Assembly: GCA_963743035.1 (NCBI GenBank)
Contig: CAVUOB010000008.1
Span: forward strand, 62,001-126,000
DNA length: 64,000 bases
Origin: PALSA-911 sp963743035
GTDB lineage: Bacteria > Pseudomonadota > Alphaproteobacteria > Acetobacterales > Acetobacteraceae
Direction: 5' to 3'
This document shows, in pieces, positions 27,157 through 37,485 of the stretch. The notes beneath the pieces were generated by a model. The model saw nothing but the letters and a program-made list of their open reading frames with translations, had not been told where the DNA came from and searched no databases. Position 1 is the first letter of the stretch. Every line of letters begins with the position of its first letter. Made by a program: the position numbers and the translations under genes.

Positions 27157-27906
27157 ATGCCATCATCCGTCAGCAAAGCGCCCGCCGACACGCAGGATAA
27201 TACTGCGCCGAAAGGCAAATCCGTGACGAATCCAGAACCTTCCGATACCGCATCCTCCGCCGCGGCGCAGCCGGTGGTGGTCAAGAAATACGCCAATCGC
27301 CGCCTCTACAACACCGAAAGCTCCAGCTACATCACGCTGGACAACCTCGCGGAGATGGTGCGCACCGGCCGGGACTTCGTGGTCTATGACGCGAAGACCG
27401 GCGAAGACATCACCCGCAGCGTGCTCACGCAGATCATCGTCGAGGAGGAAGGCAAGGGGCGCGCGATGCTGCCGACCGGCTTCCTGCGCCAGTTGATCGG
27501 CTTCTACGGCAATTCGATGCAGGGGCTGGTGCCCAACTACCTCGAAAAGGCCATGGAAGCCTTCGCCGAGCAGCAGGAGAAGGTGCGCGTGACGGTGCAG
27601 GAGACCGTCGGCAACCTGTTCCCGGGGATAGAGGAGGTCAGCCGCCAGAACCTGGCGATGATGGAGCGCGCGATGGGCATGTTCGCGCCGTTCTACCGCC
27701 CGCCGGACGTCTCCGCCGCCCCCGGCGAAACCGACCCGGAACGCGAACTCGCGGCCCTGCGCGCCGAGGTGGAGCGCCTGCGCCAGGCCCTGGCGGAAGC
27801 CCAGGCCCGGGCTCAGGCTGCAGTCCAGTCGCCAGTCCAGTCACCCGTCCAGTCCGCCGAGCCCGGCAAGCCGCCCGCTCCCGCCGGCAAGCCCATTAAG
27901 ACATAG
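27157..27906 (+). CDS. phaR: polyhydroxyalkanoate synthesis repressor PhaR
   Basis: 249 residues from ATG 27157. The DNA/PHB-binding N-terminal domain (~42-105) is clear: VVKKYANRRLYNTESSSYITLDNLAEMVRTGRDFVVYDAKTGEDITRSVLTQIIVEEE. Next comes the PHB accumulation regulatory part (RQLIGFYGNSMQGLVPNYLE), then a coiled coil at ~205-235. The tail (QSPVQSPVQS) is repetitive. Senses PHB and represses phasin and its own gene. It is divergent from the phaE-phaC-phaA operon. Confidence 0.94.
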   Translation: MPSSVSKAPADTQDNTAPKGKSVTNPEPSDTASSAAAQPVVVKKYANRRLYNTESSSYITLDNLAEMVRTGRDFVVYDAKTGEDITRSVLTQIIVEEEGKGRAMLPTGFLRQLIGFYGNSMQGLVPNYLEKAMEAFAEQQEKVRVTVQETVGNLFPGIEEVSRQNLAMMERAMGMFAPFYRPPDVSAAPGETDPERELAALRAEVERLRQALAEAQARAQAAVQSPVQSPVQSAEPGKPPAPAGKPIKT

Positions 27907-28117
27907 TTATTTCAAACGACTACAGCCGGTAGCTGCGCCGCGTACTGATGCAACCGTGATCGCCTATCTCCGAGACGTGATGGGCGCGCGGATGGCACGA
28001 AATGCTAGACTCCCTATCTACCTTGCTCGGATAAGGGAGGGAGTAGCATCCATGCCAAGCCTGAAGCAGCATCCTGGTCCGCGACGGGCTGTCCCCGCAG
28101 GCATTGGAGGACACGTC

Positions 28118-28549
28118 ATGGACGAGTCCGGGCCGACCACGGCCTTCGTCGATCACCATGTCGGCAACCGCATCCTGGAACGGCGCATGATCCTGGGATT
28201 GTCGCTGCAGCAGCTCGCGGTGCTAATCGGTGTCACCTATCAGCAGGCGCACAAGTATGAGCGCGGCCTGAACCGCATCACCGCCGGCCGGCTGTACGAC
28301 ATATCGCAGGCGCTCGGGGTGCCGGTCGCCTGGTTCTTCGAGGGGCTCGAAGGCGCCACGCCGCTGCCCGATGTCTCGCCGCGGCTGCGCATGTCCCTGG
28401 AGCTGGCCCGCAACTTCGCCGCCATTTCCAACGAGAAGCACCAGGAAGCGCTCAGCCACATGGCGCGCGCCCTGGCGACGCAGGACCAGCCGCTGGCGAT
28501 GGACCCGCTCACGCTGCAGGACGACGTCCCGGCCGGCCGCCAGAGCTGA
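28118..28549 (+). CDS. XRE-family helix-turn-helix regulator
   Basis: 143 residues from ATG 28118, which has GGAGGA 7 nt upstream; an in-frame ATG at 28052 with GGAGGGAG is an alternative giving 22 more residues. The HTH is at ~15-75: VGNRILERRMILGLSLQQLAVLIGVTYQQAHKYERGLNRITAGRLYDISQALGVPVAWFFEG. The helical C terminus (LRMSLELARNFAAISNEKHQEALSHMARAL) probably dimerises. This type is common in alphaproteobacteria; targets unknown. It might control gabD downstream. Confidence 0.85.
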   Translation: MDESGPTTAFVDHHVGNRILERRMILGLSLQQLAVLIGVTYQQAHKYERGLNRITAGRLYDISQALGVPVAWFFEGLEGATPLPDVSPRLRMSLELARNFAAISNEKHQEALSHMARALATQDQPLAMDPLTLQDDVPAGRQS

Positions 28550-28561
28550 CGGCCCGATACA

Positions 28562-28581
28562 AGGGCGGCGGCCGCCGCCCT
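28562..28581. repeat. perfect 20-bp GC palindrome between regulator and gabD
   Basis: AGGGCGGCGGCCGCCGCCCT is a perfect palindrome 13 nt after the regulator stop and 70 nt before gabD. It may be a terminator stem (no T-run) or a protein-binding dyad. Confidence 0.4.
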
Positions 28582-28651
28582 CCGGCGGGGCCTGACAAGC
28601 GGGCCGATCCTTCCTATTATCCATGCCATAATCCCAGGATGGAGACCCGCA

Positions 28652-30130
28652 ATGCTGAACCAGACGGCGCCGCTGCCGCTCAAGGACCCGAGCCTGTTCA
28701 AGCAGGCCAATTGCATTGACGGCAAATGGGTGCAGGCCGACAGCGGCCGCACCATCCAGGTCAAGAACCCCGCCACCGGCGAACTGGTCGGCGAGGTGCC
28801 CGCCCTCGGCGCTGCCGAAACCCGCCGCGCGATCGAGGCGGCGCACCGCGCCCAGCCGGCTTGGCGCGCCATGCTGGCCAAGGACCGCGCCGCCATCCTG
28901 CGCAAGCTGTTCGACCTGATGCTGGCGAACGCGGACGACCTCGCCACCATCATGACCGCCGAACAGGGCAAGCCCTGGCCGGAGGCGCGCGGCGAGATCG
29001 CCTACGCCGCCAGCTTCATCGAGTGGTTCGCCGAGGAGGGCAAGCGCGTCTACGGCGACACCATTCCGCAGAACGCCAAGGGCCGGCGCATCATCGTGCA
29101 GAAGGAGCCGATCGGCGTTTTCGCCGCCATCACGCCGTGGAACTTCCCGACCGCGATGATCACCCGCAAGGCCGGCCCCGGCTGGGCCGCCGGCTGCACC
29201 GGCGTGCTGCGCCCGGCCAGCCAGACGCCGTTCTCCGCCCTCGCGCTGGCGGTGCTGGCCGAGCGCGCCGGCATGCCCGCCGGCGTCTGCAACGTGATCA
29301 CCGGCCCGTCCGGCGAGACCGGCGGCGAACTCACCTCCAACCCGCTGGTGCGCAAGCTGTCGTTCACCGGCAGCACCGAAGTGGGCGCCCAGCTGCTGGC
29401 GCAATGCGCGCCGACCATCAAGAAGACCAGCATGGAGCTCGGCGGCAACGCGCCGTTCATCGTGTTCGACGACGCCGACCTCGACGCCGCCGTGCAGGGC
29501 GCGATGGCCAGCAAATACCGCAATGCCGGACAGACCTGCGTCTGCGCCAACCGCATCCTGGTGCAGGACGGGGTCTATGACGCCTTCGCCGCCAAACTGA
29601 AGGTCGCGGTCGAGGAGCTGAAGGTCGGCAACGGCATGGATGCCGGCGTCACCCAGGGCCCGCTGATCAACGCCGCCGCGGTCGCCAAGGTGGAGGCGCA
29701 TATCGCCGACGCGCTGAAGCGCGGCGCCAGCATCGTCACCGGCGGCCACCGCCACGCGCTCGGCGGCAATTTCTTCGAGCCGACGGTGCTGGCCAATGTC
29801 CCCAACGACGCCGAGATCTTCCGCGAGGAAACCTTCGGCCCGGTGGCGCCGCTGTTCCGCTTCAGCACGGAGGAAGAGGCCGTGCGCCTGGCCAACGATA
29901 CCGAGTTCGGCCTGGCGTCGTATTTCTACGCCCGCGACGTGGGCCGGATCTTCCGCGTGGCGGAGGCGCTGGAATACGGCATCATCGGCATCAACGAAGG
30001 GATCATTTCCACCGAAATCGCCCCCTTCGGCGGCATGAAATCCTCCGGCCTCGGACGCGAGGGATCGAAATACGGGATCGAGGACTACCTAGAGATCAAA
30101 TACCTGGCCCTCGGCGGCATCGGGACCTAG
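28652..30130 (+). CDS. gabD: NAD(P)-dependent succinate-semialdehyde dehydrogenase
   Basis: 492 residues, aldehyde dehydrogenase superfamily. General base Glu262 in MELGGNAP, nucleophile Cys296 in NAGQTCVCANR, ITPWNFP at 160-166. The C-terminal PFGGMKSSGLGREGSKYGIEDYLEIKY fits SSADH (GabD) rather than betaine-aldehyde enzymes. Oxidises succinate semialdehyde to succinate, consistent with the nearby omega-aminotransferase. The usual KPA cofactor lysine is Arg187 here (GVLRPAS), preceded by an unusual GW pair. Confidence 0.9.
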   Translation: MLNQTAPLPLKDPSLFKQANCIDGKWVQADSGRTIQVKNPATGELVGEVPALGAAETRRAIEAAHRAQPAWRAMLAKDRAAILRKLFDLMLANADDLATIMTAEQGKPWPEARGEIAYAASFIEWFAEEGKRVYGDTIPQNAKGRRIIVQKEPIGVFAAITPWNFPTAMITRKAGPGWAAGCTGVLRPASQTPFSALALAVLAERAGMPAGVCNVITGPSGETGGELTSNPLVRKLSFTGSTEVGAQLLAQCAPTIKKTSMELGGNAPFIVFDDADLDAAVQGAMASKYRNAGQTCVCANRILVQDGVYDAFAAKLKVAVEELKVGNGMDAGVTQGPLINAAAVAKVEAHIADALKRGASIVTGGHRHALGGNFFEPTVLANVPNDAEIFREETFGPVAPLFRFSTEEEAVRLANDTEFGLASYFYARDVGRIFRVAEALEYGIIGINEGIISTEIAPFGGMKSSGLGREGSKYGIEDYLEIKYLALGGIGT

Positions 30131-30383
30131 CAAGGCTGGGGCGCTGCCCCAGGCCCCGGCAGGGGGCTCTGCCCCCTGCACCCCCGCCAAGGGACAGTCG
30201 TCCCTTGGATCCCTCGGACTGGTTGGCTGGGAAGAGGGCCGCGACGTAGCCTATCAACCGCTCCGACGGTTCGGCCCTCTTCCCAGCCAACCAAACGGAA
30301 AGGGGTCAAGGGGATGACCATCCCCTTGCGGGGTGGAGGGGCAGAGCCCCTCCTGGGGTTTGGGGCAAAGCCCCAACCTTGCT
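30130..30383. repeat. bidirectional 3'-UTR repeat module B (convergent gap)
   Basis: Between gabD (+) and the EthD gene (-). Both arms begin at the stop codon with GCAAGG(C/T)TGGGGC, have two GGGGC-(T/G)(T/C)T-GCCCC type hairpins and a CCAAGGG...CCCTTGG stem. The centre is a perfect 22-bp inverted repeat, 30220-30241 with 30272-30293. Same unit order as module A, with different core sequence. Probably a bidirectional terminator. Confidence 0.85.
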
Positions 30384-30722
30384 TCACCCCTTCGGAATGA
30401 TCTGCTTCTCCTCGATCACGAAGCTCTTGATCTGTCCGATGAACAGCGCCCCGTCGGCGTGCAGCGCCTTGGCCTCCGGCGTGGCGTTGGAGCGCTGCAT
30501 CGATTCCAGATCGTCGAACCACAGCTCGGCGATGCCGTCGACCTCCACCTGCGTGGTGGGGATGTCCGGCCGGGTCCGTTCGTCGGTGATATGGGACTGC
30601 ACGTAGCGCCGCACGCCCGGCACCGCGTGCGCCAGCGGGGCGTGGATTTCCAGCCAGTGCCTGACGAACTGCTCATGCGTCAGCTCCGGCCGGCGGGTCA
30701 GCAGCGACAGCGATTTGATCAC
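30384..30722 (-). CDS. EthD-domain protein (dimeric alpha-beta barrel)
   Basis: 112 residues from GTG 30722 with AAGGAAA upstream. MIKSLSLLTRRPELTHEQFVRHWLEIHAPLAHAVPGVRRYVQS matches the EthD fold (T-x-EQF-x-x-HW-x-x-x-HAPL). The family binds or converts small hydrophobic substrates; no specific reaction is known here. It starts 13 nt after the aminotransferase stop and is probably co-transcribed with it. Confidence 0.82.
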   Translation of the reverse strand: MIKSLSLLTRRPELTHEQFVRHWLEIHAPLAHAVPGVRRYVQSHITDERTRPDIPTTQVEVDGIAELWFDDLESMQRSNATPEAKALHADGALFIGQIKSFVIEEKQIIPKG

Positions 30723-30735
30723 TTGCGTTTCCTTC

Positions 30736-32076
<1,341 letters not shown>

Positions 32077-32140
32077 GGCTGGGTTCCGGTGCGGTGACAT
32101 GGCATCGTGCCGGAAACCCGGCAGGAAGGACAGAACCACA

Positions 32141-32806
32141 ATGCCCGATGGACGCCTCATTCTTGGCACCCGCCGCTATTCCTCCTGGTCGCTGCGCGGC
32201 TGGCTGGCGGTGCGGCTGGCCGGGCTGGACGTGGAGGAGATCGTCGTGCCGCTGGCCGGCGGCGGGCAGCCCACGCCGGCGCTGAAGGCGCTGTCGCCGA
32301 GCGGCCTGGCGCCGTATCTGGAGCATAACGGCCACCGCGTCTGGGAAACCCTGGCGATCTGCGAATACTGCGCCGAGTTGTCGGACCGGATCTGGCCGGC
32401 GGATCTGGCCGGCCGCACCCATGCCCGCGTGATCGCGGCGGAGATGCATGGCGGGTTTCGCGAGCTGCGCATCGCCATGCCGATGAATCTGGGCCGCGAC
32501 TTCGCCGGCCGCGGCCGCAGCCCGGGCGCGCTGGCCGACATCGCGCGGGTCGAGGCGCTGTGGGCCGAGACGCGCGCCCGCTTCGGCGCCGGCGGCCCGT
32601 TCCTGTTCGGTGCCGCCTTCAACGGCGCGGATGCGATGTATGCGCCGATCGTCACCCGGCTGCTGACCTACGCGGCGGATATCTCCCCCGCCACCCGGAC
32701 ATACTGCGACGCCGTGCGGTCCCATCCCCTGATGGTCGAATGGTATGACGCCGCCGCCGCGGAGCCCGCCGAATGGGTCCGCGCCGGCTACGAGGACCCG
32801 GCATGA
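32141..32806 (+). CDS. glutathione S-transferase family protein
   Basis: 221 residues from ATG 32141. Thioredoxin-fold N domain (LILGTRRYSSWSLRGWLAVRLAG) carries the likely active-site Ser15-Ser-Trp; SPSGLAPYLEHNGHRVWETLAICEYCAE is the glutathione-binding cis-Pro/ES-like region. The helical C domain has FLFGAAFNGADAMYAPIVTRL. Substrate unknown. Its stop overlaps the next ATG. Confidence 0.88.
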   Translation: MPDGRLILGTRRYSSWSLRGWLAVRLAGLDVEEIVVPLAGGGQPTPALKALSPSGLAPYLEHNGHRVWETLAICEYCAELSDRIWPADLAGRTHARVIAAEMHGGFRELRIAMPMNLGRDFAGRGRSPGALADIARVEALWAETRARFGAGGPFLFGAAFNGADAMYAPIVTRLLTYAADISPATRTYCDAVRSHPLMVEWYDAAAAEPAEWVRAGYEDPA

Positions 32807-33675
32807 GCGCCGGCACCGCCTGCGCGGACGCGCTGGACCATGTCGGCATCGCCGGCACGGATCTCGGCGCCCTGGCAGCGCAGTGGGAGGCGCTGGGCTT
32901 CTGCCTGACGCCGCTGGCGCGCCATTCCGGCAAGCGCACGCCGGACGGCCCGGTGGTGCCGTTCGGCACCGGCAACCGCTGCATCATGCTGCGCGAAGGC
33001 TATCTGGAGCTGATCGCCATCGTCGATCCCGGCGCCTTCAGCAACACGCTGGACCGCTTCCTGGCCCGCTATGCCGGCATTCATATCCTGGCGCTGTCGA
33101 TCGCCGACGAGGCAGCGAACCTGGCCCGTCTGCGTCGCGCTGGCATCGACATTCCCGGCGTCGCCTATCTCGAACGCCCGGTGGACGATGCCGACCCCGA
33201 GGGCCCGATGGCGCGGTTCGCCCGCCTGCCATTCCCCGATCCGCCGGAAGGCCGCATCCAGCTGATCCGCCACCTGACGCCCGAGGCGATCTGGCAGGAG
33301 CGGTTCATGACGCATCCCAACCACGCCGTCGCGCTGAGCGAGATCGTGCTGGCGGTGGAGCGGCCGGCGGAGACCGCCGCGCGCTTCTCCCGCCTCGCCG
33401 GCCGTCCGGTGGTGCCGGACCCCGAGGGCGGCTTCCAGCTCGACCTGCCGCGCGGCCGGGTCCGCATGCTGCCGCCCGAGGCGGTGGCGCAGGTGTTTCC
33501 GGGCATCGCCATCCCCTGCCTGCCGTTCATCGCCGGCATCGCGCTGCGCACCGATGACGGCACCGAGGCCGCCGCGCGGCTGCTGGCCGGGCGCGCCGTG
33601 CCGCATCGCCGGATCGCCGCCGGCCTGCTGATCGACCCCGCGGCGACCGGCGGCGTGGCGTTGCTGCTGTCCTGA
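32803..33675 (+). CDS. VOC-superfamily (glyoxalase-like) protein
   Basis: 290 residues. The N-terminal module starts ALDHVGIAGTDLGALAAQWEALGFCLTPLARH and includes FGTGNRCIMLREGYLELIAI, as in the glyoxalase-like domain family. A second module begins near HPNHAVALSEIVLAVERP. Family members are metal-dependent isomerases or dioxygenases, but no substrate can be assigned. Translationally coupled to the GST gene (ATGA). Confidence 0.82.
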   Translation: MSAGTACADALDHVGIAGTDLGALAAQWEALGFCLTPLARHSGKRTPDGPVVPFGTGNRCIMLREGYLELIAIVDPGAFSNTLDRFLARYAGIHILALSIADEAANLARLRRAGIDIPGVAYLERPVDDADPEGPMARFARLPFPDPPEGRIQLIRHLTPEAIWQERFMTHPNHAVALSEIVLAVERPAETAARFSRLAGRPVVPDPEGGFQLDLPRGRVRMLPPEAVAQVFPGIAIPCLPFIAGIALRTDDGTEAAARLLAGRAVPHRRIAAGLLIDPAATGGVALLLS

Positions 33676-33704
33676 AATGCCGCCCGCGCGCCGGAAGTGC
33701 GACG

Positions 33705-33733
33705 TTGCCGGGTTCGGGCGAGGGGTCTAACCT
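33705..33733 (+). promoter_or_regulatory. possible promoter for the cupin gene
   Basis: TTGCCG (33705-33710), 17-nt spacer, TAACCT (33728-33733), 71 nt before the cupin ATG. The -35 box is good, the -10 box weak. Confidence 0.3.
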
Positions 33734-33804
33734 CCACCGATCGGTCGCAGGACCGTGGAACCGGGAATTTTTCACAAACCCAGTCAATCAGCAGGAGACG
33801 CGCG

Positions 33805-34245
33805 ATGTCATCGGCCACGCTCAGCAAGGAAGCAACTGCCGCGTTCGAAAAAGGCAAGGTTGCCTATGCCCCCGCCAGCAACCCGGTCTTTGTGCAGGGC
33901 CGGCGGGATTTCTTCAAATACCGTGACCTCGGCGTCACCACCGCCAGCGGCGGCGCGGTCCGCGCGCAGGTGACGATCGGCACCAAGGGCCTGACCCGCC
34001 CGACCGGCTGGCACTACCATATCTGCGAGGGCCAGTTCATCTACATGGTCAAGGGCTGGGTCGAGCTGCAGCTCGAGGATGGCCGCACCATCGTGGTGAA
34101 CGAGGGCGACAGCATGTACATCCCCGGCAATACCAAGCACAACGAGACCCGCGCCGCCGACGACCTGGAAATCCTGGAAATCTCGGTGCCCGCGGACATG
34201 GGCACCAAGCCCTGCGACATGCCGGCCGGCTGGCCGAACGTCTGA
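33805..34245 (+). CDS. cupin-domain protein
   Basis: 146 residues from ATG 33805 (AGGAGA upstream). Cupin motif 1: GWHYHICEGQFIYMVKG with HxH and Glu as metal ligands; motif 2: EGDSMYIPGNTKHNE. A single-domain conserved barrel, probably metal-binding; reaction unknown. It has an FFKYRDLGVTTASGG lead-in seen in cupins of unknown function. Stands alone ahead of the trp genes. Confidence 0.85.
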   Translation: MSSATLSKEATAAFEKGKVAYAPASNPVFVQGRRDFFKYRDLGVTTASGGAVRAQVTIGTKGLTRPTGWHYHICEGQFIYMVKGWVELQLEDGRTIVVNEGDSMYIPGNTKHNETRAADDLEILEISVPADMGTKPCDMPAGWPNV

Positions 34246-34284
34246 ACCGGCAACCGCCCGCCAAAACCAAGAAATCCCCCTCTC

Positions 34285-34398
34285 TCCTTCTCCCCCTCTC
34301 CCCCTCGGGGGAGAGGGCAGGGGTGAGGGGGCGCCGCCCCCCCTCACCGCCACCCATTCCCCCCTCACCCTTCCCTCTCCCCCAGGGGGGAGAGGAGG
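34285..34398. repeat. REP-like tri-hairpin element, copy 1
   Basis: In the cupin-trpB gap. CCCTCTCCCCC (34294-34304) pairs with GGGGGAGAGGG (34307-34317), then GTGAGGGGG pairs with CCCCCTCAC, then an inverted CCCTCTCCCCC/GGGGAGAGG hairpin. Same layout as 53701-53794 and part of it at 51093-51199. No gene in this 252-nt gap. Confidence 0.7.
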
Positions 34399-34497
34399 TG
34401 CAGGGCGCCACGCGTGCCGGTTTCTTTCCCCCGGCCGCGCGCTGCGCTATGACCGGCCTTTCCGGGAAATTCTCCCGGCTTCGGAGAGCCCCTCGAC

Positions 34498-35732
<1,235 letters not shown>

Positions 35733-35745
35733 TCGGACAACGAGC

Positions 35746-36606
35746 ATGAGCCGCATCGCCGCCCGTTTCGCCGAACTGCGCGCCGCCAGGGCGCGGCGCG
35801 CTGATCCCGTTCCTGGAAGCCTGGGACCCCGACGCCGCCACCTCGATGGCGCATCCTGCGCGGCATGCCCGGCGCCGGCGCCGACCTGATCGAGATCGGC
35901 ATGCCCTTCACCGATCCGATGGCGGACGGCCCGACCATCCAGGCCGCCGGCAAGCGCGCGCTGGCCGCCGGCGCCAGCGTCGCGCGCACGCTGGCGATGG
36001 TGCGCGATTTCCGCACCGAGGATGACGCCACCCCGATCGTGCTGATGGGCTACCTCAACCCGATCCTGTCCTACGGGCCGGAGCGCTTCTGCGTCGACGC
36101 CGCCGCCTCCGGCGTGGACGGGCTGATCGTGGTCGATCTGCCGACCGAGGAGGCCGACCTGCTGGTGCCGTTCGCCGCCGCCAACGGCCTCGACATCATC
36201 CGCCTGGTGGCGCCCACCACGGACGATGCGCGCATGCCGCTGGTGCTGAACGGCAGCTCGGGCTTCGTCTACTACGTCTCCATCACCGGCATCACCGGCA
36301 CGCGCACCGCGAGCGGGGCGGAGCTGGCGGCGGCCATGCCGCGCATCCGCCGCGTGACCGACCTGCCGATCGCCGTCGGCTTCGGCGTGCGCACGCCCGA
36401 GCAGGCGGCGGAGGCGGTGCGCACCGGCCGATGCCGCCGTGGTGGCTTCCGCGCTGATCGACACGCTGTGCGCCAATCTCGACGACCACGGCCGCGCCCG
36501 GCCGGACACGGTGCGCCGCGTGCTGGACCAGGTGCGCGGCCTGGCGGACGGGGTGCGCAGCGCCCGCGCCGACGGCGCGCAGAATGCCCGCGTTAACGGA
36601 GACTGA
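35746..36606 (+). CDS. trpA: tryptophan synthase alpha chain, three +1 frameshifts
   Basis: Cleaves indole-3-glycerol phosphate to indole. MSRIAARFAELRAAR starts at ATG 35746. Extra bases lie at 35789-35791 (G), near 35852 (C) and at 36426-36427 (G). Repaired strings are GALIPFLEAWDPDAATSMA, GADLIEIGMPFTDPMADGP with catalytic Glu and Asp, GITGTRTA and TADAAVVASALIDTL. Three insertions sum to one codon, so start and stop are in the same frame. Ends 3 nt before accD. Confidence 0.9.
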
Positions 36607-36609
36607 TGC

Positions 36610-37485
36610 ATGAGCTGGCTGACCGAGTCCGTGCGCCCGAAGATCCGCACGCTGTTCACCCGGCGCGAGGTGCCGGACAATCTCTGGCACCAATGCCCGA
36701 ACTGCCAGCAGATGATCTTCCAGCAGGATCTGGAAGCGTCGCTGAAGGTCTGTCCGCATTGCGGCTACCACATGCGCGCCAGCGCCGCCGAGCGGCTGGA
36801 ATGGACGCTCGATGAAGGTTTCACCCGCATCGAACTGCCCAAGGCGCCGGCCGATCCGCTGCGCTTTCGCGACACCAAGCGCTACACCGACCGGCTGAAG
36901 GAAGCGCGCGACAAGACGCATATGGACGACGCCATCCTGGTCGCCTCACGGCACCATCGACGGGGCAGAAGGCGGTCGTCGCGGCGATGGCGTTCGAGTT
37001 CATGGGCGGCTCGATGGGCGCCGGCGGTGGGCGAGGCGCTGGTCGCCGCGGCCAGGCTCGCGGTGCTGCAGGACGCGCCGCTGATCGTGTTCACCGCCTC
37101 CGGCGGCGCGCGCATGCAGGAAGGCGCGATCAGCCTGATGCAGATGCCGCGCACCGTGATCGCCACGCGGCTGGTCAAGGACGCCGGCCTGCCCTTCATC
37201 GTCGTGCTGACCGATCCCACCACCGGCGGCGTCACCGCCAGCTTCGCCATGCTCGGCGACATCCACATCGCCGAGCCGGGCGCGCTGATCGGCTTCGCCG
37301 GTGCGCGGGTGATCGAGCAGACGGTGCGCGAAACCCTGCCGGAAGGCTTCCAGCGCGCCGAATACCTGCACGAGCACGGCATCGTCGACATGGTCGTCAA
37401 GCGCGGCGAAATGCGCGCGACGCTGGCGCGCCTGCTCGGCCTGCTGCGCGTCAAGGACCTTACGGAGGCACCGAAGGCAGCGTGA
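36610..37485 (+). CDS. accD: acetyl-CoA carboxylase carboxyltransferase subunit beta, scrambled segment
   Basis: 291 codons. The zinc ribbon is CPNC...CPHC at residues ~20-42 and the C-terminal crotonase-like domain has TASGGARMQEGAISLMQM and GGVTASFAMLGD. Residues ~113-138 read as arginine-rich nonsense. Removing one base at 36946 (T), one in 36962-36965 (G) and one at 37021-37022 (C) gives HGTIDGQKAVVAAMAFEFMGGSMGAAVGE. Because three insertions total one codon, the frame looks open and the error is easily missed. Transfers carboxyl from biotin to acetyl-CoA. Confidence 0.92.
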   Translation: MSWLTESVRPKIRTLFTRREVPDNLWHQCPNCQQMIFQQDLEASLKVCPHCGYHMRASAAERLEWTLDEGFTRIELPKAPADPLRFRDTKRYTDRLKEARDKTHMDDAILVASRHHRRGRRRSSRRWRSSSWAARWAPAVGEALVAAARLAVLQDAPLIVFTASGGARMQEGAISLMQMPRTVIATRLVKDAGLPFIVVLTDPTTGGVTASFAMLGDIHIAEPGALIGFAGARVIEQTVRETLPEGFQRAEYLHEHGIVDMVVKRGEMRATLARLLGLLRVKDLTEAPKAA

